Source of the DNA: Methanobacteriota archaeon
Lineage (GTDB): Archaea > Halobacteriota > Methanomicrobia > Methanomicrobiales > Methanoculleaceae
Direction of reading: 5' to 3'
Assembly: GCA_023393455.1 (NCBI GenBank)
Contig: JAEWLJ010000029.1
Coordinates: forward strand, 1-64,000
Length of the DNA: 64,000 bases
The notes under the pieces are model-generated. The model was not told where the DNA came from and did not search any database. It saw only the letters and a list, made by a program, of their open reading frames with translations. How positions within the stretch are numbered: the stretch's first letter is position 1; every line of letters begins with the position of its first letter. Both the position numbers and the translations under genes were made by a program. Shown in pieces: positions 26,805 through 35,446 of the stretch.

Positions 26805-27003
26805 CCTGCTGTTGCGCATCCCCGGATACAGATTTCCGGTGGATATCGCCACGCACTGCCCCCGCCCTTGGGCGGGGGAGGAGGCCGAAGACCGGGTGGG
26901 GTGGGGGTTACAGGCACCCATTATGCGGTAGAGACAGAGGATGAGGATGCTCCCCCCTCCCCGCGAGCCGCCTCCCCCACGTAGCGATATCCCCCGGTCC
27001 ACG
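26805..27003 (+). repeat. Interspersed GC-rich element, copy B (long form)
   Basis: About 200 bp. Left terminus TTTCCGGTGGATATCGCC (26833-26850), preceded by a CCTGCTGTTGCGCATCCCCGG flank shared with copy C; right terminus CGATATCCCCCGGTCC (26985-27000). The left half matches copy D (read on minus), the right half matches copy A (CTCCCCGCGAGCCGCCTCC). It lies in the 620-bp gap between the EMC6-like gene and the 3' end of pelota; no gene is visible in that gap. Confidence 0.8.
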
Positions 27004-27092
27004 GTATGGAACGTTGCCCTTGATTGAGGCCACTTTGTCACGTAAGTCGCACTAACGGTGCTCAAACTCCCGGAATGAAGATTCTTCAGGCA

Positions 27093-28118
27093 TCACTCGA
27101 TCTTATACCGCAGGAGCGCCGCGATGCCGCCGATGGCATCAAGGCGCTCCCCGGGCTCGAACTCGGTGCTCAGCACCACGACCGTTGCGTTGACGCGCTC
27201 GGCCTGCTCGATGACGCCCGTAGCCTCATCGTCGCGGAGCAGGGTGTCGGCGACCAGCACCGTCTCCGCCGCTCCATAGGCAACCGCTCTCTGGACTTCA
27301 TCGATGCCGTAGGCAACGGCGCCCTCGGTCGCGATCCGGAGCAGGACCTCGTCCATCAGCCCGACCTCCCGGGCAAGGTGCAGGTCGCCGAGCAGCCGGT
27401 CAAGGATCCCCTGCCCGATCACCTCCTGCACGGCGCCCCGCCCGATCCGCCGGGTCTCGACGGCGACCATCCGCCCGGCGAGGTCGGGGGCGTGGGCCTT
27501 CACGTAATCCGCAAACTCGTCCTTCACGAACCCCGGGCCCGCGACGACGAGAGGGCCGGTGACCGTGGAGACAGTATCAAGCGTCCTCTCGAAGAGCGCC
27601 GACCGGGTGCCGGTCTCGGCACCCTTGCTGCTCCCGGCCGTGACGGTCGTCACCCACTCCGGGCCGAACTGGCGCAGCCGGTAGACCTGCGCCTCCCCTT
27701 CTTCGACGCTCACGACGTGAACCACGCCGTATACAGAGGCATCGACCGCACGCCGGAGCCGTTCGCAATCGACGGACCGCCAGCGTTTGATGACCGAGAT
27801 CTCGAACCCGGCATCGACGTTTAGGGTATGGTGCGCGGCGAGGTCCACCCCGCTCTCGATGACACCGGCGATCCGGAGACGGTTCGTATGCTGGTGGAAC
27901 TCCACCTTCTCGACCCGGATTCCGAGCCGCACCGGCCGCTTCTCGACCTTCTCCGGCCGGAGTTTGTCGGTCGCCGCCTCCACGCTCCTAAACGTCGTCG
28001 CAAAGACGAGATCCCGCGGCCCGACCAGGTGAGAGAGGTGCCAGAGGTCGTCGAGCGTCTCGGCAAAGAGACGTATCTCGCCGAACTGTCCCTTCATCTC
28101 CCGGACTTCGGCCTTCAT
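27093..28118 (-). CDS. pelA: Pelota (Dom34 homologue), ribosome rescue factor
   Basis: 341 aa, normal for archaeal pelota. eRF1-like protein that enters the A site of stalled ribosomes with aEF1A and lets ABCE1 split the subunits. N-terminal Sm-like domain (KAEVREMKGQFGEIRLFAET), central domain (VVHVVSVEEGEAQVY), and a C-terminal domain with TVLVADTLLRDD. The GGQ of release factors is absent, as expected. ATG overlaps the rqcH stop by 4 nt (ATGA), giving translational coupling. The open frame continues far upstream over rqcH in another frame and that part is not coding. Confidence 0.94.
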   Translation of the reverse strand: MKAEVREMKGQFGEIRLFAETLDDLWHLSHLVGPRDLVFATTFRSVEAATDKLRPEKVEKRPVRLGIRVEKVEFHQHTNRLRIAGVIESGVDLAAHHTLNVDAGFEISVIKRWRSVDCERLRRAVDASVYGVVHVVSVEEGEAQVYRLRQFGPEWVTTVTAGSSKGAETGTRSALFERTLDTVSTVTGPLVVAGPGFVKDEFADYVKAHAPDLAGRMVAVETRRIGRGAVQEVIGQGILDRLLGDLHLAREVGLMDEVLLRIATEGAVAYGIDEVQRAVAYGAAETVLVADTLLRDDEATGVIEQAERVNATVVVLSTEFEPGERLDAIGGIAALLRYKIE

Positions 28119-30013
28119 GGTTCCACGATATCGGAGCCTCCCGGCGGGACGAATGCGGCGACCGCTTCGGTGTTCAGGGCGTTTTTGAGCCCTTTCCACT
28201 CGTCCTCCGAGAGTTTCTCCCTGAGTGCCCGGACCACCTTCTTTGCGGTGTCGTTCGGTTCGAACTGCCCGGGACGGAGTTCTACCCATACCTTCGCCCG
28301 CTGTGTGACGGCACCAGGCGGGCCGCCGATGACGGCGACCTCGGGCGCCATCGCAAGGCCGATGGCCGCCCCGAGTGAGACGTTCCTGAAGTATTGGCGC
28401 TCCCCGCGGACGATGAAGGCTCCCCGGGCCACGTACTCGCCCGACTCGGCCGTCTTGCTCACCTGATCGGGCCGGGCGGCGTAGACGTCGGCCGTGAAGT
28501 GCCCAACCTTCCAGGCGTTGGAGTAGGAGGCAGCGAACTGCACGGCCTCGTCGAGGTGTTCGGTCGTGCCCTTCACGATGACGACGCTCCCACCGTGGAC
28601 GTCGGCGTGGACGAAGAGGTCTCCCCCTTCCATGTACTTCTTGACGAGTTCCTCGTTCTGGGAGGCGTCCCGTCCACCGATGACGAGGACGCCGTCGGAG
28701 GTGGTGAACCAGCGGAAGCGGTGATACCACCGTTTCTTCAAGAGGGCGAGGTTCCGTTTCGTCCGGGGTTTCTCGGGAACTGTGCGCTCCATGGCCACGA
28801 GAGCGCCCGCCTTCTTCTTCTTGAACTTCTTGATCTGGTCGTAGTAGCGGCCAAGGTTCTGCTCGATCGTCTCGTGGATGTGGATCTTCACCCGCTCCCC
28901 CGAGAGATCGAGATCCACCGCCGCCTCGGCGGGATGGATCGCACGGACCATCTTTACAGCGGGGTTATCGGCGTTCGATTTGAGGATCTGCTCGATCTCC
29001 TGCCACGATCGGTTCTTGCTCGCGTCGTCGAGCGTCGCTATGATCCCGGCAACGGCCGTGTAGTTCTCGTAGATAACCTCCACGAACCGCTGATTACGCT
29101 CGATCTTCTTCTCGAACCCTTTGATCGCTTCCGCCTGCCGCCGGCGGATCACCTCCGCCTGGGAGAGGCGGGGTTTCTCGGCCGCGGTCTCCTGCTTCCC
29201 ACCCGCCGTCTTCGGGTAGAACGCATCCAGCGCCTCGCTGAAGGTCGAAAACCGCTCGCGAACCTCTTCACCGGCAAGCACCACCGGCCAGCACCCGGAC
29301 GCCGTTATCACCGGCTCACGGTGTCCCCCGACATCGGCCATCAGCCGTTCGAACGCTCCCCGGACAGCCTCCGCGTCCACTTCCGCGGCGACGGCGCTCT
29401 TCTCGACGCCCGCCACCCGGCAGACCTCTTCGGCATACGCGCCGCCGAGCATGCACCCAACGGCGAGCGTCCGGACGATGTCTCGGTCGGAGTCTACAAG
29501 CATCGCCTGGAACGCCCCCGGTGATTGAGACAGGCAGTCGGACCCCTCGAAGGCGTAGACCGCACCCGGAACGACCTCCCGGGTCTTGAACCGGTGGTGC
29601 CAGAGGGGTTTTATGATCGTGTAGTCTTCGCCGCAGAGGACGGCGTTCCCCTCGTCGAAGAGCTCGAAGATGAGGTGATAGGTCGTGTCCCGTTTCCCGA
29701 TATCGAGGCTTATCGTGCGCTCAAGCCCGAACTGGCGGATGTCGAGCACCTTCCCGCCTTCGAGGTGCTTCCTGAGCAGCATCGCAAAACTCGGCGGGTT
29801 CTTCGGGGGGACGGGAAACTCCGCGGTGAAATGGGCGCGCCGCCCCGTCTCGACGAGAAGTAAGTATTTTGCCCGGTCTTCGCCGTTCAGCCTGATGCCG
29901 AGGGTCTTCGCGTCGAACTGGTAGATCTTGCCGACCCAGAGCGGGAGGCGATCGGCAGCCTCCGCTACCAGCGCCCGAAGATCGACCCCGCTCATTCCCT
30001 GTAGTGTCGCCAT
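28115..30013 (-). CDS. rqcH: RqcH/NEMF-type ribosome quality control protein
   Basis: 632 aa. Binds obstructed large subunits and directs C-terminal tailing of nascent chains. N-terminal NFACT-N domain (residues about 1-190), helix-hairpin-helix and coiled coil (about 280-420, with KKIERNQRFVEVIYENY and a KKKKAG run), and the C-terminal NFACT-R domain (FTTSDGVLVIGGRDASQNE, GGDLFVHADVHGGSVVIVK). First ATG giving MATLQG used; MSGVDLR six codons later is the alternative. A TTTAGGTA box about 28 nt upstream suggests a leaderless start. Coupled to pelA. Confidence 0.93.
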   Translation of the reverse strand: MATLQGMSGVDLRALVAEAADRLPLWVGKIYQFDAKTLGIRLNGEDRAKYLLLVETGRRAHFTAEFPVPPKNPPSFAMLLRKHLEGGKVLDIRQFGLERTISLDIGKRDTTYHLIFELFDEGNAVLCGEDYTIIKPLWHHRFKTREVVPGAVYAFEGSDCLSQSPGAFQAMLVDSDRDIVRTLAVGCMLGGAYAEEVCRVAGVEKSAVAAEVDAEAVRGAFERLMADVGGHREPVITASGCWPVVLAGEEVRERFSTFSEALDAFYPKTAGGKQETAAEKPRLSQAEVIRRRQAEAIKGFEKKIERNQRFVEVIYENYTAVAGIIATLDDASKNRSWQEIEQILKSNADNPAVKMVRAIHPAEAAVDLDLSGERVKIHIHETIEQNLGRYYDQIKKFKKKKAGALVAMERTVPEKPRTKRNLALLKKRWYHRFRWFTTSDGVLVIGGRDASQNEELVKKYMEGGDLFVHADVHGGSVVIVKGTTEHLDEAVQFAASYSNAWKVGHFTADVYAARPDQVSKTAESGEYVARGAFIVRGERQYFRNVSLGAAIGLAMAPEVAVIGGPPGAVTQRAKVWVELRPGQFEPNDTAKKVVRALREKLSEDEWKGLKNALNTEAVAAFVPPGGSDIVEP

Positions 30014-30161
30014 TGATTCAGAATACATTCGGCCCGGTACCTAAAGAAGGGTACGGGCGGTTGGGACTGGCTCTTGATCTGGCGCGGAGCGGGTATCCGG
30101 GGTCAAGAGGATCGGCGACAAAATAATCGTTGCACTCGGGGACCTGAAGACAGTCGTAGTT

Positions 30162-30294
30162 CCTGCTGTCGCACATTCCCGGAAACGGATTCCCAGTGGA
30201 TATCGCCATTGGGGGAGGCGGCTCGCGGGGAGAGGGGGAGCATCCCCCCTCCCCTGTCCCCACCCCCCTTAGGGCGATACCCCCACGGTCCAGT
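30162..30294 (-). repeat. Interspersed GC-rich element, copy C
   Basis: Left end CCCAGTGGATATCGCC (30192-30207) and right end GGCGATACCCCCACGGTCCA (30273-30292). Its interior is the reverse complement of copy A, so the strand is given as minus relative to A. The left flank CCTGCTGTCGCACATTCCCGG is shared with copy B. It lies in the 480-bp gap between the rqcH promoter and the FKBP gene; nothing else is visible there apart from the T-run given separately. Confidence 0.8.
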
Positions 30295-30467
30295 GTACGG
30301 GGTTTTACCCTCGCTTCCAGGTGCTCAAACCCCTGGCGAGTGCTACAAGCGTGAAACGCAGATCTGAGAACTCATTTCATGCTGCCGTCGGTCATAAACA
30401 AGCATCCCAGACAGGGGTGCCCGACAGCCCATGACACCTCGCACTCAGGGAGCATCTACAGGCGTAG

Positions 30468-30490
30468 AAAAATCTTCTAAAAAAGCAAAA
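30468..30490 (-). terminator. T-rich terminator of the FKBP gene
   Basis: Minus-strand runs of four, six and five T separated by short purine stretches, 20-40 nt past the stop codon of the FKBP gene. Confidence 0.5.
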
Positions 30491-30509
30491 TCACAAGAGC
30501 AGAGGAGAA

Positions 30510-31250
30510 TTACTCCTCAGACTCTTTCGTCTCTTCAGTCGCGGCGGGCTCTTCGGCCTCAACGATCTCAGGCGCCGCCTCCGGCATCTTCGGGCGGGAG
30601 ATCGTCTCCTTCATGACGACATCGTTGATATCGGCGTAGTTCTCGAAGATCTCGCGGATAAGGGTGCCCCGCCAGACCATCCAGCGCCGGTCGTACGTAA
30701 TCGCGGGGGGGAGCTCCAGTTCGGCCGTGCCGTCGGCGATGGTGATCCCGATGTCGGTTCTGCCCGAGAAGAGCTTGATGAGGCCCTTGATCTGCTCCAC
30801 CGGCTCCTCGACCTTCTCGAGGATCGCGTAGGAGTAGTTCAGGGTCTGGCCGGCAAGCGGGTGGTTGAAGTCGACGACTGCGCGCCGCCCGATGACGTCG
30901 ACGACGACGCCCTCGCGGCCCTCGGCCTCGATCCGCGTCCCCCTCTGGGGCTTCTCGCGGAACTGCGAGACCGGGACGGACTTTACGGCGTCATCCTCGT
31001 GCGCCCCGAACGCCTTCTCTGGCGGGATCTCGACCTCGCCCTCGGCGCCGACCTCTTTGCCGATCAACTCGTCCTCAAGACCGAGGATGACATGGTGGCC
31101 CCCCAGGCGGACGGTGACGGGACCGTACTCCGCCTGCGGGTTGTAGATCCCCTCTTCCTTTGCGTTCTCCTCGTCTGTGGTATCGAAGATATTCTCACCG
31201 GCGCGGCCGGTGTACCTGAGCCTGATAAAATCTCCTTCCTGAAGTGCCAT
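30510..31250 (-). CDS. FKBP/SlyD-type peptidyl-prolyl isomerase
   Basis: 246 aa. Proline isomerase and chaperone. FKBP core (QEGDFIRLRYTGR, VRLGGHHVILGLEDELIGKEVG, IPPEKAFG) with the SlyD-type flap domain inserted (residues about 85-145), then GQTLNYSYAILEKV. A 100-residue C-terminal extension, ending in a Glu/Ala-rich tail, matches the longer archaeal FKBP26-like class. ATG giving MALQEGD chosen. Divergent from the AAA ATPase gene across a 140-bp AT-rich region. Confidence 0.93.
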   Translation of the reverse strand: MALQEGDFIRLRYTGRAGENIFDTTDEENAKEEGIYNPQAEYGPVTVRLGGHHVILGLEDELIGKEVGAEGEVEIPPEKAFGAHEDDAVKSVPVSQFREKPQRGTRIEAEGREGVVVDVIGRRAVVDFNHPLAGQTLNYSYAILEKVEEPVEQIKGLIKLFSGRTDIGITIADGTAELELPPAITYDRRWMVWRGTLIREIFENYADINDVVMKETISRPKMPEAAPEIVEAEEPAATEETKESEE

Positions 31251-31390
31251 TCCATTCACCTTGAATAGCAGATGCACTGCGAGCCCGGAACACCTTCCGC
31301 ACCGGTCCGCCGCATGCCTGCGTCTTGTTGTTCCAATTTATTTGGATGGAATGGTATTTATACTGTCTACCGGAACACCCCCCGAGGATC

Positions 31391-32887
31391 ATGGACGAGA
31401 TGCAGCAGCAGGCCGCCGGGGTCTCGTACGCCCCCTCGCCTCCAGAGGAGTTCTGCGGCAGGCGGGAGGAACTTGAAAAGCTCCCGGCCGTTCTCTCGCG
31501 GGCAGGAGAGCACGGGCAGGCGATGATGATCTCCGGCCCGCCGGGCATCGGGAAGAGTTCATTCCTGAACCGGCTCGAATACGAGGTGCGGGCACGCCCC
31601 GGCGGACGGCAGTCCCCTGCCCTCAGGGCAGAGGTCTTCGACCTCCCGGGGATGATCTTCTCTGCATTCCGGGAGTTGTTGAACGATCTACGGCGATCCT
31701 CGGCATCCGGAAGTGTCCTTGATGCCGAGAGCATGAGAGAGGCTGCCCGGTACGCCGATGACGTCTTCGAGAAATACGCCGCTCCGGTCGAGCCGATCGG
31801 CCTGCTCCCGAAGGACGGCGAGAAGATCGTCGGTGTCTTTGCCCGGTCGCCCGAGGTAGGATACGACCACGTGTACCAGGCGTTCGAGGAGCTGCTCGGG
31901 GAACTCGGGAGGGAGATGAGCATGACCGGCCGTGTCGCGGCGGTCCTCGTAGACGACGTCCACCTCGCCTCGACCCATGACCGGCGCCTCCTCCGGGACA
32001 CCATACGCGACCTCCCGCCCGGCATCCTCTTCGCCTTCACCTGTCGGACGGAAGATGGCGCTGGTTCCGGGTATGCGGCGATGCAGGAGGAGATCCGGGA
32101 ACTCGGTATCGTGGAAGTGCAGCTCTCCGGGATGCGGAGGCACGAGATCCATGAACTCGGGGAGAAACGGTTCGGTCTCGCCATCGACGATGCAGCCGCC
32201 GCCCTCCTCGAAGAGGTCTCAAGCGGCCCGTTCGGCCTTATGGCATGCTTCAACGCCCTGTATAGCCGGGGGCTTGCGCCATCCCGGGAGAATATCGCGG
32301 AAGTCTGCGCCGAGGCGGGCGATCCGGGGGGGCTTGCCTTCGCCATGCTCCCCGGGCCTGTGAGGGCGTGGACGGAGGACCTCTGCGTCTTAAACCCACC
32401 GTTCCCCGTGCCGGTCATGGCCTGCCTCCTCGGTCTTTCAGAGGCGGACGTGACGCCGGCGACCGACCGGCTGCTGGAGAGCGGCATCTTCCGCAGGCTC
32501 CCCGGCGGCGAATATGCCTTTGCGCACCCCCTCCTGCAGGAGCACTGCAGGCGCGGCCTCGCTGAAGATAGGAGGGTTGCGCTCAACGCCCGCGCAGCAG
32601 ACTGCTTCGAGCGCTCCATACATCGCCTCGCGGGGAGGCTGCACGTCCTCCTCTCGCTTGCCGGCCACCTCTTTGACGCGCACGAGTACGGGAAGGCCGC
32701 CGACCTGAACCTGGAGATCGGGCTCCGGTTCCACCACCGCGACGACCACGACACCGCCCTGTTCCTCACTGAGCGGGCGGTCGTCTCCGCGGAGCGTCTC
32801 GGGGACGACGCGCTCCTCGCCGCCGCAGAGCGGCAGAGAGACCTCATCCTGCAGAAGGCCTCCGGCCCGCTCACGGCCGGAGAGTAA
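31391..32887 (+). CDS. AAA/STAND-like ATPase
   Basis: 498 aa. AAA_16/ORC-like start (EFCGRREELEKLPAVL), Walker A GPPGIGKSS at about residue 50, Walker B VAAVLVDDVHLAS near residue 192, an arginine-containing FAFTCRTED sensor segment, then a winged-helix region (about 330-390) and TPR-like helices at the C-terminus (AADLNLEIGLRFHHRDDHDTALFLTERAV). This is the build of STAND or signal-transduction ATPases. ATG chosen after GAGG; TTTATACT 35 nt upstream is a likely TATA box. CYTH gene follows after 36 nt. Substrate and role unknown. Confidence 0.75.
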   Translation: MDEMQQQAAGVSYAPSPPEEFCGRREELEKLPAVLSRAGEHGQAMMISGPPGIGKSSFLNRLEYEVRARPGGRQSPALRAEVFDLPGMIFSAFRELLNDLRRSSASGSVLDAESMREAARYADDVFEKYAAPVEPIGLLPKDGEKIVGVFARSPEVGYDHVYQAFEELLGELGREMSMTGRVAAVLVDDVHLASTHDRRLLRDTIRDLPPGILFAFTCRTEDGAGSGYAAMQEEIRELGIVEVQLSGMRRHEIHELGEKRFGLAIDDAAAALLEEVSSGPFGLMACFNALYSRGLAPSRENIAEVCAEAGDPGGLAFAMLPGPVRAWTEDLCVLNPPFPVPVMACLLGLSEADVTPATDRLLESGIFRRLPGGEYAFAHPLLQEHCRRGLAEDRRVALNARAADCFERSIHRLAGRLHVLLSLAGHLFDAHEYGKAADLNLEIGLRFHHRDDHDTALFLTERAVVSAERLGDDALLAAAERQRDLILQKASGPLTAGE

Positions 32888-32923
32888 GGGTTTATCATCG
32901 CTCCCGGGAGACGATCTGACGAC

Positions 32924-33454
32924 ATGCTCGAGATAGAAGCAAAATTCGCGGTCGAAGACCCAGAAAGCATCAGGGTCGGGCTCGGCCGGATGGGAGTACG
33001 GATGGGAAGAAGACAACTGGAACGCGACGTCTACTACAACACCCCGCACCGCGATTTCGGGGAGACGGACGAGGCACTAAGGATCAGGTACGACGACACC
33101 GGGGTTGCCATGACCTACAAGGGCCCGAAGATCCGGGTCGGGAGCGCGAAGGCCCGCGAGGAGTTCAACCTCACGGTCGCCGACGGCGAGACACTCGAGG
33201 AGATCCTCTCCCGCCTCGGTTTCCGGCGGACCGCCACGGTCTCGAAGGTCCGGGAGTTCTACGAGATAGGGGACGTGACGGTCACGCTCGACGACGTTGA
33301 GGGGCTCGGGACGTTCACCGAGATCGAGATCCTGACTGAAGAGAACAAAGAGGATGCCGCCGACCGGATCGGGGCAATTGCAAAAGAATTGGGTGTAGAC
33401 GGTCCACCGATCTACACCTCATATCTGGAGATGCTGCTCTTTAAACAGCAATAA
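32924..33454 (+). CDS. CYTH-domain protein (CyaB / thiamine triphosphatase-like)
   Basis: 176 aa. Triphosphate tunnel fold: the N-terminal E-x-E-x-K motif is LEIEAKF, and the basic and acidic strands follow (RDVYYNTPH, ALRIRYDD, MTYKGPK, TLDDVEGLGTFTEIEI). Family members act on triphosphates (class IV adenylate cyclase, thiamine triphosphatase, tripolyphosphatase); the archaeal substrate is uncertain. Downstream of the ATPase gene and probably co-transcribed. Its 3' end overlaps the convergent phosphoesterase by 14 bp. Confidence 0.88.
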   Translation: MLEIEAKFAVEDPESIRVGLGRMGVRMGRRQLERDVYYNTPHRDFGETDEALRIRYDDTGVAMTYKGPKIRVGSAKAREEFNLTVADGETLEEILSRLGFRRTATVSKVREFYEIGDVTVTLDDVEGLGTFTEIEILTEENKEDAADRIGAIAKELGVDGPPIYTSYLEMLLFKQQ

Positions 33455-34082
33455 GGTCGATATCGATATCTTTGGGCTCCTTTCCGAAACGGATGATGGC
33501 GCCGTAGCCTTCTGAAGCGGGGCCGGGGTTGACGATCTTGACGCCGTCGACCTCGGTGACGCCCCGTGCCTCGTGGATGTGAGCACAGCAGACCAGATCG
33601 AACTGGGTCATGTGCTTGCGGATGCTCTGGCTGCCGACGTGGTTATCCTCGACGGTGTCCAGCGCCTCATACGGCGGGGCGTGGCAGAGCAGGACGTTGT
33701 GGACATTTTTGTCCATGTGAGTGGTGATCCGGGTGAGTTCTTTATCGATCTCTTCCTCCGTCAGCTCGAACGGTGTATCGAACGGGGTCTTGTTTGAACC
33801 GCCAAGACCTGCGAGTGTGATCTTTCCAAGCGCGATCCACGAATTGTGCAGGCAGACCGCATCCGAGCGCTCGAGCACATCGATGATCTCGCGGGGATCA
33901 CAGTTGCCGGGGATTGCGAAACACGGTACCTCGAAGTTGGAGAGTACCGAATCTACAGGCTCAAGTGGACCGAAATTGGTGATGTCGCCTGCAATGATGA
34001 CTGCATCGTAGTCGTAGCTGAGGAAAGCGTCAAGCTTTCCGTAGTTACCGTGCAGATCTGCTAGGAGTAGCACATCCGTCAT
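33441..34082 (-). CDS. Metallophosphoesterase (YfcE/MJ0936-like)
   Basis: 213 aa. Binuclear metal phosphodiesterase fold with all five motifs visible: DLHGN, GDITNFG, GNCD, LLCHAPP and AHIHEARG. Probably hydrolyses phosphodiesters or nucleotides; substrate unknown. It begins 2 nt after the stop of the upstream radical SAM gene, so the two form an operon. Confidence 0.92.
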   Translation of the reverse strand: MTDVLLLADLHGNYGKLDAFLSYDYDAVIIAGDITNFGPLEPVDSVLSNFEVPCFAIPGNCDPREIIDVLERSDAVCLHNSWIALGKITLAGLGGSNKTPFDTPFELTEEEIDKELTRITTHMDKNVHNVLLCHAPPYEALDTVEDNHVGSQSIRKHMTQFDLVCCAHIHEARGVTEVDGVKIVNPGPASEGYGAIIRFGKEPKDIDIDLIAV

Positions 34083-34084
34083 GC

Positions 34085-35194
34085 CTATAGGTGAGGAGTG
34101 CGTCTAAAAAACCTTATCTCAGGATCCATCCACGAGCCCGTTATTCTGCCGCCGAGCGCCAGTTTCCCGAGGACCTTCTCCGTCTCGGGAAGGAGCGGCC
34201 GGGGGCGGGCGTTCTGAAGAGGAGTCCCGGGAAGCGGCATAAGGTAATGGATGTGCGCCTTTCCTTCCCGGGCAACCATCTTCACGAGGTCGAGCGTCGC
34301 GCGCTGGTCGTCGTCGCTCTCGAACGGCAGCCCGAGTATGAAGTCAACGACCGGGACGAGACCGTTCTCCCGGCAGAGGTCGACTGCCCTGACGACGTCC
34401 CCGACGGTATGCCCGCGGTGCAGGTGGCGCAGGACACGATCGCTCCCCGACTGCGCCCCGAAGTGCAGGCGGGTGTTGGTGCAGGTATCGAGGACGAGTT
34501 CGACGGACTGCTGCGAGACGCACTCCGGGCGCACCTCGCCGGGGAAGGTGCCGAAGTAGACCTGGCCGTCGAGGCGCCGGAGGAGCCGCTCGACTTTGTC
34601 GAGCCGGAGATGAACGCCGTCCGAGCCGTAGGCGAACGCGTTCGGGGTGACGAACCGGATATCGCGGAACCGCGCGGCGTACCGGGCGATCTCGTCGATG
34701 GAGCGGTGGCGCATGCACCGCCCGAAGAGGCGCGGCGTCTGACAGTAGCCGCAGGAGAACGGGCATCCCCGGGTGATCTCGATGAACCCCTTGACCTGCG
34801 AGAAGGGGGGGTAGCCGTCGAGGAGGACGGTGTGGCGGGCGGGCGTGTAGCCTGCGGCGGTCGCGACCCCGGGAGGGGGCGCCCTCCCCCCCTCGATGGC
34901 GGCAAGAAGGGCCGGGAGGGTGAACTCCCCCTCCCCGACGACGACGTAGTCGGCGTACCCCGCCACCTCCTGGTAACAGGCGGAGGCGTGGGGGCCGCCG
35001 ACGATCGTCACGCTGTCGGCTCCCGCGATCTCGTCGCGGTAGAGGCGCTCATTGATCGAGTTCAGGCTGTAGAGGGTGACGTCGGGGCGCGGCCCGTCCG
35101 CCGTCTCGATATTGTATCCGTATACCTCGCACGCTGCGGCAAGCGCGGCAAAGGAGTTGCTCGCCTGGGAGATCTGGCGCCAGTATACCTTCAT
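34085..35194 (-). CDS. B12-binding-domain radical SAM protein (MJ_1487-like)
   Basis: 369 aa. N-terminal cobalamin-binding-like domain (residues about 1-130, including SVTIVGGPHASA), then a radical SAM core with RGCPFSCGYCQTPRLFG holding the CxxxCxxC cluster motif, followed by GTFPGEVRPE and GAQSGSD. C-terminal GTPLQNA segment is typical of the group. Reaction unknown. ATG giving MKVYWRQ used; upstream sequence is not conserved-looking. Directly precedes the phosphoesterase gene. Confidence 0.88.
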   Translation of the reverse strand: MKVYWRQISQASNSFAALAAACEVYGYNIETADGPRPDVTLYSLNSINERLYRDEIAGADSVTIVGGPHASACYQEVAGYADYVVVGEGEFTLPALLAAIEGGRAPPPGVATAAGYTPARHTVLLDGYPPFSQVKGFIEITRGCPFSCGYCQTPRLFGRCMRHRSIDEIARYAARFRDIRFVTPNAFAYGSDGVHLRLDKVERLLRRLDGQVYFGTFPGEVRPECVSQQSVELVLDTCTNTRLHFGAQSGSDRVLRHLHRGHTVGDVVRAVDLCRENGLVPVVDFILGLPFESDDDQRATLDLVKMVAREGKAHIHYLMPLPGTPLQNARPRPLLPETEKVLGKLALGGRITGSWMDPEIRFFRRTPHL

Positions 35195-35446
35195 CTCTGT
35201 GGTGTTCCGGCCGTGCGGGGTGCGCTCACCATGATTCCCGGCGGTTCTGCCGGCACGGCATGTATCCACCTATCTCTCTTGACACGCGATTAAGGTGACG
35301 ACCTGCCGTTGCCGGTGAGAGGACTGCTCCCGGGGCGAGGAATATCTCACCACAAGAATATTTCAATAAGGATTAAATATCCCCGGCCTGTATTCACCCA
35401 CTTACCGTGGGACAGGACGTTCCACGATCATAGAGACGTGATCTAC

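Noticed and set aside
33441..33454. Overlap of convergent CYTH and phosphoesterase genes as a frameshift sign
   Set aside because: Both proteins end normally for their families; a short convergent overlap is common in compact genomes.
34091..35293. 400-codon plus-strand frame opposite the radical SAM gene
   Set aside because: Antisense shadow; the radical SAM cluster motif is on the minus strand.
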